Source: Amphibalanus amphitrite
Taxonomy: Eukaryota; Arthropoda; Thecostraca; Balanomorpha; Balanidae
Reading direction: 5' to 3'
Assembly (NCBI RefSeq): GCF_019059575.1
Contig: NW_024882966.1
Location: 90,726-154,725 of the forward strand
DNA length: 64,000 nt
The position numbers were made by a program, and so were the translations under genes. The notes under the pieces are model-generated. The model saw only the letters and a program-made list of their open reading frames with translations, did not search any database and had not been told where the DNA came from. Shown one piece after another: positions 1-9,445 of this stretch; the first letter of the stretch is position 1, and each line of letters opens with the position of its first letter.

Positions 1-222
1 TTTTCGAAGTGTGTTTCGGACAATCAAAATACTTGCTTAAGCCAGGCATTCTATAGCATGCCTAAGCAGTCAGGGATTCTATAGAAATTAGAATACCTAG
101 GGATTCTATAGAATGCCTGGTCGGTCAGGCATTCTAAAGAATGCCTAGGCATTCTACATTGTACAGAATGTATAGAATTCTACATTGTATAGAATGCCTG
201 ATTCCACACATTGCCTGTAACA
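1..222. mobile_element. Right end of a palindrome-array element, ATTCTATAGAAT variant
   Basis: Repeated imperfect palindromes of the form AGGCATTCTATAGAATGCCT fill this stretch, separated by short spacers such as GGTCGGTC. It ends in GCCTGTAACA followed by TATA, the same terminus and flank as the elements at 4580-6066 and 21353-22839. The palindrome frame GGCA...TGCC is shared but the inner core differs (TTCTATAGAA instead of TTTTGCAAAA). The left part of the element lies outside the window. Calling it a relative of the internal elements is inference from the shared terminus and array layout. Confidence 0.6.
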
Positions 223-1774
223 TATACAACACTAATGGAGGGAAATGGTCTGCCTTCAGCCTTCATTTGCTAAGCTCCGACCCGCGAAGCGGTAAACGAT
301 GTTCGAAAGGTCTTCAAAAATGATCACATACAAATTACTCGGCCAATTGGGGTCATGTAAGAGCCACTTTATCTGATGCCGACAGATTGTCAGCATCAAG
401 GGTCACTTTCCCCTCCATAAAAATGTGCATCATGCAAAATATACCCCTCGTGTCTTAAAGCGCGCCTGCTATGTAGACAATGCCAGTCATTGATCAGCCA
501 TTATAAATGCATCTCAACGAAGAAAGATGTGGTATCTGCCGTACCTATACTGAAAAACATAGAAAAGGTTGGAAATAAATATAATAAGATAAAACACTTT
601 GTATTTTCACTGTAAATCAAATATCAAGCGCCGATAAAAGCTGGAAGCAGCTTCTATTCAACGAATGACCTAAAAAATTTAAAGTCTCTTGCGATTCCCT
701 CGTGGCCCTGCTTCGCAGAATATTGGTAGGCATCCATCAGCTCTATCTGTATTTGGAGTATCAAAGCCCGGGGTAAAAGCCAAAAATTTCAGAGTGACAA
801 AGCATCATCAACTACTTCAATCGACCAGTGACGGCGAGGAATCATTGCCGGACAGTTTCAGAAAAATGCATAACCGATCCCCTGCATACTGAACTTTTTT
901 AAAGCGATAAATCGGAAGGTCACCGTGATCAACTTTTGCACTTTCGTCACGGAATGCACGCCATCCAAAGAATAGCGCATGTTCTCTGTCCTCGCTGATT
1001 TCATCTGACAGCAATATCATCCCGTTTATTGTAAAACTCTTAACCCGTATTTTCATTCCGATGTTTTCTTCACACGTGACACGCCTGCACCTACCTTTTG
1101 TCAGAATCCGTAGGTAAAAAAAAAAAAACAGAACAAGCAGAGGCAAAGTCAATCTAAATGACCTAAGGTACTCGCGTCGCGTGACGTGTTGGTTTAGAGG
1201 TGTGCGGATAGTGAGCAAGCAAGCATCAGGCCACGTCACATCGTTTCGCGCAATATCCAGAGATCTATGTAGGTCTACTGGTTCGGCCAGCATCTGATGA
1301 ACAAATTTGAGATCCATGGAGTTTGTCCACCTCCTTAGGTCAAACGACTTAATTGTCACCGAGTGGTTTCGGCAACGTTTTCTCTATCTCAAGAGCTCTC
1401 TCGCGTGCCAGTTTTAATTGGAGCCGAGCTGCCCCGAATATGGGCTGAATCGGGATAGAATATGGGGCGTCCTTATAGACATTCAAACATTGAGCATGCG
1501 AGAGTGCATCCCCAGAAGATGGCTGCTGACCAACGATTACTTTATAATGTTTCGGTCAAGATATTCCAGACATTTTTTTAGAACAATTTCGGCACGTGGT
1601 TCGTGTCAAATGCATCACATAGATCCTACAAGGGCTGTCGAATTTGAGGTAGAACAAATGGAATGACCCCGCAAGGAACACTGCTAGCTATTCGATTATA
1701 CAGTCGTTGTCCGGCAAGAAACGAGTTTCCAAAAAACGTGGGCCTTTCATACTCAGAATATCCCCCTTTATCTA
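223..1774. other. No gene recognised
   Basis: I see no supported coding exon, RNA gene or clear terminal repeat here. A 180-codon open frame on the minus strand (817-1359) has no recognisable motif. The right part may be degenerate sequence upstream of the LINE relic that becomes recognisable near 1775. Confidence 0.4.
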
Positions 1775-2216
1775 CGAAACACCTCTTTACCGCTAGAGCG
1801 AAGACAGAGCAAATGCAGAATATTTGTAGAACCAGGTTAAAGACTTGGTTCTCACAATATCACCTATCACTGAATGTTGCTAAATCACAGGTTATTGTTT
1901 TTGGCTCCAAGGTTATCTTGAAACGGATCGACCTGAAGAGCATACAAATATTTGATACCGTCGTGCCTATCAAACGGTCCGTGATCAGTTTGGGTGTGAC
2001 ACTTGACAGCTGTCTCACATGGAGCAACCACATTGACACTATTACGGGCAAATGTATCGGCATGCTAATCCGTTTGAGTCAGCTGCGCCACATGATGCCT
2101 TTAAAAACTATTGTCCTACTGATAAACTCGTTAGTTTTGCCGCATATGCGTTTCTGTGTTTCAGTGTGGGGAAACTGCAGTATGACTCAAGCAAAAAGAA
2201 TAGCTAAGATTGTTAA

Positions 2217-3262
2217 TTAACCCGCGCACCGACGGGGGTCTGCGCCAACTTAGTACCGACGGGGGGGGGGGGGGGGCGGATGACCGCCCCCCCCCCCCTG
2301 AGATCTCGAGAACGAAGCAAGATAGCGACAAGCGGTAAACGGCATCGGATACGCACGGTCAAGATCTACAATTTTTACTAAGGTCATTTTCAGGTCAGGT
2401 CAAAGATGACGTCACAGGGGTCGAAAAAGTCAAAATGGCGGCGCTAAATATGGAGAGAGTTTTTCTCGAATAACTTTCGAATTAGTCAAGATAGGAACAA
2501 ACTAAGGGCATCATCGTGATCCTCTCGTCAATCCGCATCGAATGATATATATGTTGACCTCGAAAGGTCAAGGTCAAAGGTTGACCTCAGGTCACGTGAC
2601 CTCGAGGTCATCATGTATATCATTCGATGCGTCTTGACGAGCTGAACACAATGAGACCATCCACGCGTCTGTATCTTGTTCCTGTACGGAGTTATTGGCC
2701 AAAAACCTTTGGTGACCTTTGATGACGTCACATGACCTCACAGCTGCCCAACAGCAAAACAGACCTCAAGGTAGTGAAGGTTGATCGTATATGAAGTCAT
2801 GTATGGTATATGGGGCCATTCCGACCCGTTTTAGTGGTAAAAACAGGGAGTTGATTTTTCCCCCATTGACTTATAATGGGGAGGTCGCGAAATTGACCTG
2901 ACCTTAGGTCACCGATATCAAAATTCCGAGATAAACAAATTGTAGCTACTAATGACCTAATAACATCCTGCGACTTTCAAAGGCCTCCGACATCTACTGT
3001 AGCTCTGGCACGGTGACAAAGTTGCAAAAAAGTGACTTGAGGTTGGGTCATTCAAAGTGACCTGGTGACCTGACCTTGAAAGGTAAGAGGTTCAAACTTG
3101 CACACCATGTGTAAAATTGATAAGGGAATAGTCATACCAAATTTTTTTCCCGCTTTTCCCGGTTTTTTTTTCCCGGAAAACCTTTCCCGGTTTTCCCGCT
3201 ATTCGCGAAAAACCTCAGGGGGGGGGGCGGATATCCGCCCCCCCCGTCGGTGCGCGGGTTAA
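2217..3262. mobile_element. piggyBac-like TTAA MITE with AGGTCA-rich core
   Basis: Inverted ends CCCGCGCACCGACGGGGG (from 2221) and the complement (to 3258) are each bordered by TTAA (2217-2220 and 3259-3262). TTAA targets and CCC termini are typical of piggyBac-type elements, but no transposase frame is present. The interior, especially 2390-2740 and 2890-3090, is dense in AGGTCA/TGACCT hexamers. It is close to the element at 62668-63850; both carry a line around CCCATTGACTTATAATGGGG. The left side reads TTAATTAA, one TTAA more than a simple insertion would leave. It sits inside the LINE relic. Confidence 0.75.
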
Positions 3263-3436
3263 ATTTGCCAGGCGAATCGCGGGTCGCGAAGGCAAAAGTG
3301 TGGCATGGCGTGTTGATCTTGCCACGGAATATAAAATTGCTGCTCTTAATATTGTCCGCCAATGTCTGCTTTTTCCTGAAAGTACAACGCCTCTCGTTTC
3401 GACGCTTTTTATGACACGACAATCTGAACGTAACAC

Positions 3437-3444
3437 AAGACAAT
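3437..3444. repeat. 8-bp target-site duplication, left (AAGACAAT)
   Basis: AAGACAAT directly precedes the CAGTGGCG end and recurs at 8920-8927 after the other end. Removing the element and one copy restores the LINE reading frame around this point. Confidence 0.9.
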
Positions 3445-3539
3445 CAGTGGCGCAGCCAGGGGGGGGTGAAAGGGGTGAGATCTCACCCCCGTCTCTTATC
3501 CTAGGGGCCCACCGTCGATTCGAACTGTAACGTTATGCA

Positions 3540-3609
3540 ATGTAATACGAGACGTAGTAGCCTTTGCTCATATTAATATGAGCAAAGGCTACTACGTCTC
3601 GTATTACAT
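3540..3609. repeat. 70-bp perfect palindrome
   Basis: The 35-base left half, beginning ATGTAATACGAGACG, is followed with no spacer by its exact reverse complement; the centre is TATT|AATA at 3574/3575. It looks like two terminal repeats joined head to head, as in a minimal MITE. The same palindrome is at 23808-23877 in copy 2. Confidence 0.9.
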
Positions 3610-3613
3610 AGTA

Positions 3614-4577
3614 TACGAGGTGTGGCTAAAAAGAAACCGGACTGCTCGTGCTGGCCATAGAGTAGGGGGCCCGAAGACTAGCGAGCCACTTGACATTAAT
3701 CTTTATCATATTGTCGTGATGTGTGCCAAACGGCACCTCGTTATCGCTATTATTCTCCTTTCCACAGCTCTTTGTTTTATTGATGTTGGACGGCCTTGTC
3801 ATCGCCAGGCTTCTACAATGAGCGTCGAAGAAAAGAAGGAACATCACGTTCCTTGCCAGACTGGAGAAAAGTCCAACAGAGACGCTGAATCTGTTCAAGG
3901 CTGTTTATGGGGAGCAATTCATGTGTCACATGCAAGTGTTTGGATGGCATACGAGGTTCAGCACTGGCCGTGAGGATGTCGGTGATGACCCCAAGGTCTG
4001 GAGGTCCATCAACATCCGCACGCATGTCGAAGTCGAGGGTGGAGACGACATTGATCGTCTTTTTCGATCACAGGGGATTCGTTCACCGCCAGCTCGTGCC
4101 GGAGGCGTACCACAGTCAACCAGCACTTCTACAAGGAAGACCTGGGACGCCCCTTCTCACGAGCGGCCGCACCAAGTGGAATTTCTGGGAAGCCAAGAAC
4201 TGGGTGCTGCATCACGACAACGCGCCCGCGCATTCTGCCATTAGCGTCAAGCAGTTTTTTTTTTGGCGAAAAGCAGATCGCGGTGCTCAAGCACCCTCTT
4301 TACTCCCTGTGACTTTCGGCTGTTCCCTAAAATGAAAAACGTCGTCAAGCAAACCCATTTTGAATCGGTCGAGGACACCCAGACCAGAGTGACCGGCGCC
4401 AGCGTCATTAATAAAATAAGGAGCTGTGGAAAGGAGAATAATAGCGATATCGAGATGCCGTTTGGCACGCATCACGACAATATGATAGAGATTAATGTCA
4501 AGTGTGTCGCTAGTTTTTGGGCCCCCTACTTTATGGCCAGCACGAGCAGTCCGGTTTCTTTTTAGCCACACCTCGTA
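3614..4577 (+). mobile_element. Degenerate mariner-family element, copy in composite 1
   Basis: Long inverted ends begin TACGAGGTGTGGCTAAAAAG and are each bordered by TA (3612-3613, 4578-4579), the Tc1/mariner target. Fragments of mariner transposase appear in shifting frames: a helix-turn-helix remnant (VFGWHTRFSTGREDVGDDP), VFFDHRGFVH, LHHDNAPAHS with the second catalytic aspartate, and PCDFRLFPK with the third. The frame breaks at a run of ten T near 4255; copy 2 has eight T and stays open there. The spacing between the last two aspartates is about four residues short of the usual D34D in copy 2. The element is defective in both copies. Confidence 0.85.
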
Positions 4578-4603
4578 TATGTTACAGGCAAAGTGAAAAC
4601 TCG

Positions 4604-4803
4604 GGCATTTTGCAAAATGCCTAGGCAATTTGCAAAATGCCTGACTGGCTAGGCATTTTGCAAAATGCCCAGGCAATTTGCAAAATGCCTGACCTGCCAG
4701 GCATTTTGCAAAATGCCTAGGCAGTTTGCAAACTGCCTGGCCCACCAGGCATTTTGCAAACTGCCTGAAATTATTTTCTCAGGCAGTTTGCAAAATGCCT
4801 GAC
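4604..4803. repeat. Left palindrome array, 48-bp dyads
   Basis: Units close to AGGCATTTTGCAAAATGCCT occur back to back in pairs, and pairs are separated by 8-bp spacers (GACTGGCT, GACCTGCC, GGCCCACC), giving a 48-bp period. Units vary mainly by paired changes that keep the dyad (for example GGCAGTTTGCAAACTGCC). About eight units are present; the last spacer is longer and A/T-rich. Confidence 0.85.
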
Positions 4804-5830
4804 ATCGAACTCACACCACCGACGATGCGTAAGCATCATTGTAAGTGCCGCCAACAGGGGTTAATCACAAGCGATACGCACCAAGTGGGAGGACACACAG
4901 TGAGACATTCTCCGGGTAGCGCTGCCGAGTTCAATGTCACTGGGCCCCAGGCAGCGCGAGCGGCCCGGCCGCCGCGCCGGCCACCGGGCGCCCGGCGCGG
5001 TTTATCGGTAAACACGCGTTAAACACGGTTATGTTTCTAAGAGCCTTGAGATGACTCTGGAAATACTTTGTGTGGATATTGATCAGAAAAGAATGTTCTT
5101 TCGATGTATGGTAGCTTGGTTGGCGAGCCACACGTCTACATTATCAATGCATTGTGACCGTGTAAAGATGAACATGCCCGTTGCATGTAAAACTTGTAAT
5201 TTCTCAGCGTCTTTTTATTACAAAGGTGTGCACGTGGGTCGTGGATGACCAAAAACTTGCTTTTCTGGAAAAGCGGAAAAGCCACATGTTGTTGTTGTCT
5301 ATGGAATGTATCTCATCTCATTCCAATGCATTGCCATTGTTTTTTAAATGCTGTTTTTCCTGAAATGTACCAAAAATGGCTGATTTCTCAAGATATAGAC
5401 CATTTCATTCCACGTGACACGTGATTAACAAAAATGTTTATTGGATACGCTTGTCTCTGTTCTATCGATCGCTGGCAACCCCATGTCGCTGCGGCCCTCT
5501 CTTGCCGTGATGTAAATAAGCACGGGAAACGAAGAATGTCGGGTCAATATTCGGCCGGTCGCCGCGTTTTTCCGCGCCCATGTTTCTCTGTGCCATGCTC
5601 CGCGCCCCATCGCAGCATTCCTACACACGAACGGCTACAACTCCGTACACGAAAATTATAGGGAGACGTTGGCTCAATCTACACCATTCAGTAGTGGTTC
5701 CATCTCGACGGAAGTGGCGCAAGACGTGGGTATATTCGTAAATATTGAATGTGTTGGGGGCTCAGGCACATGGGAGCGACATGGTCAACGCCTGTGGTAA
5801 ACAAAAACGGTAAAATAAATCAATCACAAC

Positions 5831-6046
5831 TCAGGCATTTTGCAAAATGCCTGACCCGCCAGGCATTTTGTAAACTGCCCAGGCAGTTCGCAAAATGCCT
5901 GGTGGGTCAGGCAGTTTGCAAATTGCCTAGGCATTTCGCAAAATGCCTGGCGGTCAGGCATTTTGCAAATTGCCTGGGCATTTTGCAAAATGCCTAGCCG
6001 GTCAGGCATTTTGCAAATTGCCTAGGCATTTTGCAAAATGCCCGAG
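5831..6046. repeat. Right palindrome array, 48-bp dyads
   Basis: Nine units of the same 20-bp palindrome, again paired, have spacers GACCCGCC, GGTGGGTC, GGCGGTC and AGCCGGTC. Several spacers are complements of left-array spacers, so the array belongs to the terminal inverted repeat. The last unit runs into CGAGTTTTCACTTTGCCTG at the element end. Confidence 0.85.
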
Positions 6047-6237
6047 TTTTCACTTTGCCTGTAACATATATAACGATGCTCATCACAGCCATCCATTTCA
6101 TTTGTAACGTTATGCAGCCTGACAATTTTCTATCACTAATGTCAAGGTCCGCCATAGGACTGAAAAACAGTGTTCAGGCCTGATAGCCCCCCCCCCCTTT
6201 AGGATTTATAGTCCCATTTTATGATTAAAGGGGGTAC

Positions 6238-7080
6238 ATCCATGGCATGAGAGGGCCATTTCAGACCTGAGAGGGCCCATTTCAGGTCTGTGAAGGCCCA
6301 TTTCAGGCCTGAAGGGGCCCAGTTGAAGCTTGAGAGGGCCCATTTCAGGCCTTAGAGGGCCTGTTTGAGGCTTGAGAGGCCCTCTCAGGGGCCCATTTCA
6401 GGCCTGAGAAGGCCCATTTGATGCCTGTGAGGGCCCATTTCAGACCTGAAGGGGTCCATTTCAGGCCCTAGAGGGCATGTTTGAGGCCTGATAGGGCCCA
6501 TTTCAGGCCTGAGAGGGGCCCATTTCAGGCCTGAAGGGGCCCAGTTGAAGCTTGAGCGGGCCCATTTCAGGCCTTAGAGGGCCTGTTTGAGGCTTGAGAG
6601 GGGCCCATTTCAGGCCTGAGAGGGCCCATTTGATGCCTGTGAGGGCCCATTTCAGGCCTGAAGGGGTCCATTTCAGGCCCTAGAGGGCATGTTTGAGGCC
6701 TGATAGGGCCCATTTCAGGTCTGAGGGGGCCCATTTCAAGCTTGAGAGGGCCCATTTCAGGCCAGAGAGGGCCCGTTTCAGGCATAAGAGGCACCATTTC
6801 AGACCTGAGAGGGCCCAGTTGCGGTATGAGGGGGCCCTTTTTCGACATGATAGGGACCATTTCCGGGCTGAGGGGGCCATTTCAGGTCTGAGAGGGCCCA
6901 TTTCAGGTCTGAGACGGCTAATGTCAGGCCTGAGAGGGCCCATTTCAGGCCCTAGAGGACCTATTTGAGGCCTGAGAGGGTCCACTTCAGGCTTGAGAGG
7001 GGCCCATTTCAGGTCTGAGAGGGCCCAGTTCAGGCCTGAGAAGACTCATCCCAGGAATGAAAGGATCATCCTACGTGTGG
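6238..7080. repeat. Degenerate minisatellite, unit about 21-22 bp with GGGCCC and AGGCCT
   Basis: Tandem copies of a unit near GAGGGCCCATTTCAGGCCTGA fill the stretch, with a higher-order duplication of about 310 bp between 6270 and 6700. Degenerate fragments continue to about 7290. The periodic peptides it can encode in several frames are repeat artefacts. Confidence 0.9.
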
Positions 7081-7675
7081 GAGGGTCCGTACTCGGTGCC
7101 TGGTCTGGGTCTGAGAGGGCCTATCCCAATCCTGGTTGAGCCGATATCATGCTTGATAAAGGTCAATTCACCACATGTATATTGATGGCCCAGTTCATGT
7201 CTAATGGGCCCATCTCAAGACTCAGAGATTTTATGCTTCAGGAAGCCTACCCCAAGCGTGAGGGGGCCCATAGAGGTTTTTGAGGCTCATGGAGGTCCCG
7301 TAGTACGATATGTCAGCCTCTGAGAAAGCCATGCAAGGCCCTTAAGATGTCAAGCCGACATCTGAAAATTCCTCTTCTCTTCAGGCCTATGCCTGCCTCA
7401 CCGCCCGTCTAGGGGTTTGACGCCAAGGTATTCATCAGGACTCCACACCGGTCCATGATGGCTCCAAACTGACACCTGAGGCTCCTGCACCGGCTTTTGA
7501 GGGGCCCACCGACCTCTGATAGCCACCACGCAGGTCTCAAAAGACTATGTCGATTGTTGATATCTAAACCCCCAAGTCTTGGAAGGCCTGTGCTCTATGC
7601 AGATTCTTGAAGGCTTTACGTGGGCTTGTAAACATCCCGAACTAGCTCTAGCCTAGCTCGACCGCGCCCCGCAGA

Positions 7676-8700
7676 GCAGGGCCCCAGGCTTTCCAGTTTT
7701 ACGCCCCTGAGGGGTGTTTGAATATTCCCTTCTTACCTGACTCCAGGGTCACGTAGCGACAAGTGCAGCGGCAGGCGGCTTTCTAAAGAGCGTCGAAAAT
7801 CATGGAGAAATTACTTCAGTCATGTTGCAGTTCAGACCAAAGCCCACGTCATCATGTTCATCGAAGGAAAAGTTTCGCCTATTTCGACACTCGAGGACAT
7901 ATAAAGCTATAGCGCTCTGAAAGTGGGTTCGATAGCTCTCTAACGCGTGCAATCAGCCATGGGGGGGGGGGGCGTATCGGCCAAACCCGATCATAATTTA
8001 AGAAGGCTAGAAAGACGAGAAAAGCAACAGATACCTAGCTGTACGATGCTTCAGAATCGTAGAGCTCATTTTGCGATTAGGTCATCGCTGAGGTCATTGA
8101 AGATGAAATTATGATAAAATTATGATAAACACAAACACAAGATTACGACGAAAAAATTCTTGTTTTTATATTTTCACAAATAACCGTATAACTCGTGAAC
8201 CAAAGAGCTAGAGCTTCGCGGAACAACTCATTCGATGGGCCTTTCAAAACGCTTTCGCTTTTAAGATTTGACCTCAATGCCTCATGTCAATGGTTTGGCA
8301 ACAGAGCAGAGGGCAAAACCATCTAAATAGTCGCATTTTACCAAAATAGTTTTGCTAAGAATTTTTGCAAGAACTTTGGTGAGAAAAATTATGAGACTGT
8401 TACTTTGTCATCATTCCCTCGTTAACATGCATCGAATGTTAACACCTATAATTTCACATAAAAATTTCAACTTCAAAATGTGACCGCAGATCAAGGGCAT
8501 GCTCTTACTTGAGAAGTTCATGAAAGTCATCAACTGATCCGTATGGATGATTAACACCTTCAAGACAATTTCATTACTCTACCTCTCCTATATCAAAAGT
8601 AATAGTCGAAAAACTGATGTTGACCTTTTTTAATGACCTAGCCCGACCATTTGAGTGGCCGCTGGCCATCAATTGCACGCCCCCAGCAAATATGGGCAGA
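7676..8700. mobile_element. Relic of the AGGTCA/TTAA element family inside the hAT-like composite
   Basis: The stretch aligns by eye with the TTAA MITE at 62668-63850. Shared landmarks include GGGTGTTTGAA, the CACGTAGCGA segment, GGCGGC...AAAGAGCGTC, ATAACTCGTGAACCAA (AACTCGGGAACCAA in the other) and CATTCGATGGGCC (CATTCGATAGCCC in the other). No TTAA boundaries remain and the AGGTCA hexamers are few. It is an older insertion carried along with the composite. Confidence 0.6.
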
Positions 8701-9445
8701 ATGGTCGTGTTTTTGTAAATATGCTGTTGTTTTTTACGCGTCTCTTCAGATCAATAGATATGTGTCCTTTTCCCCGATTTGGCTGGTAATGATCAGGACA
8801 ATGATCTGACCTTTCGTTGTTGGTAAGGGGCCCCCATTAGGTTGAGGGGGCCCACTTTGCTGGGGGGCCCATCGCGAACGTCTCTCACCCCCGTCGCCAG
8901 AGTTCTGGCTGCGCCACTGAAGACAATAGAACCTTGATCTTGTTGCCCCAAGAACGGAATTCATGAAAAATTCTCTTTCTTACCAAGGCTCTAAGCTTTG
9001 GAACAGCTTGCCCCCTCAAGTGAGGAACGCCTCAAAGAATGAAGTAATAAAGTACATTCTAACTAAGGCAGACATTGACAAGCCATGATTATCGGTCATA
9101 TGCTCGTACTTATACAATGTATCGTTTCAACGTGTGCAATTGCCAGTGTTTCATAATTCATTTGATGTCACTCGCCAGTCACTGCACTATACATACGTTT
9201 GAGGACTACTTCTTTGTATCAGGAGATTATTGATATGGTGGCAGTTTGAGTCTGTTCATGTAACGTGCATGTAGCCTGTAGCCTGTAGGTAACATGCATA
9301 GGTACCTATGTTCATACGTGGATCATGTTAAGTGTCGTGTACTTGGTGAACTGTATGTATGTACCTACCTACCTCGTGCCTATTTTCACCGTAATGCCCA
9401 CGTTTCTGTGGTTGGTGAAAATAAATGAAATAATAATAATATTTC

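Larger units (their letters stand above)
4580..6066. mobile_element. Palindrome-array element, TTTTGCAAAA variant, copy in composite 1
   Basis: This element runs from TGTTACAGGCAAAGTGAAAA to the complement, about 40 bp of terminal repeat before the arrays start. Just inside each end lies an array of 20-bp palindromes (4604-4803 and 5831-6046). Once the mariner that abuts its left end is subtracted, the flanks fit a TA or TATA target. The 1.0-kb middle (4804-5830) has no convincing gene; it holds a very GC-rich palindromic stretch near 4960-5000. No transposase is encoded. I cannot assign it to a superfamily. Confidence 0.75.
3445..8919. mobile_element. 5,475-bp hAT-like non-autonomous composite, copy 1
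   Basis: The ends are CAGTGGCGCAGCCAG and its complement. The element is flanked by the perfect 8-bp duplication AAGACAAT (3437-3444 and 8920-8927). An 8-bp duplication and CAG...CTG termini are hallmarks of the hAT superfamily. No hAT transposase frame exists inside, so it is non-autonomous. It carries, in order: a 70-bp palindrome, a degenerate mariner, a palindrome-array element, a GGGCCC-containing minisatellite and a relic of the AGGTCA family. A nearly identical copy lies at 18500-23971 in the opposite orientation. Differences I can see are homopolymer lengths (10 T versus 8 near 4255, 8 G versus 7 near 3458) and one substitution near 5769. The target is the LINE relic. Confidence 0.9.
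1775..9441 (+). pseudogene. LINE reverse transcriptase relic, split into three pieces
   Basis: Three pieces belong to one non-LTR retrotransposon: 1775-2216, 3263-3444 and 8928-9441. The first carries the post-catalytic reverse transcriptase region (LKTWFSQYHLSLN, SLGVTLDSCLTWSNHI), which aligns by eye with the LINE at 30192-32162. Joining across the piggyBac-like insertion at its TTAA target restores the frame (RIAKIV then KFARRIAG). The third piece, after the hAT-like element, has the usual ORF2 C-terminus (GSKLWNSLPPQVRNAS) and a stop at 9086-9088. The 3' UTR ends in an A-rich tail with AATAAT repeats near 9441. The catalytic half of the RT and the endonuclease are missing, so the copy is dead. 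A CR1/L2-type LINE is likely, but the clade is inference. Confidence 0.75.

Noticed and set aside
1860-2063. Minus-strand frame within the LINE relic
   Set aside because: It is a shadow of the reverse transcriptase coding strand.
4604-6046. CRISPR-like array
   Set aside because: The repeated units are palindromes separated by 0 or 8 bp, not unique spacers of 25-40 bp, and the context is a eukaryotic transposon with inverted ends.
6567-6985. Open frames coding repeated MGPLRPEMGP-type peptides (also 20434-20852)
   Set aside because: They arise from the 21-22-bp minisatellite in several frames and on both strands; there is no start context or conservation to support a protein.
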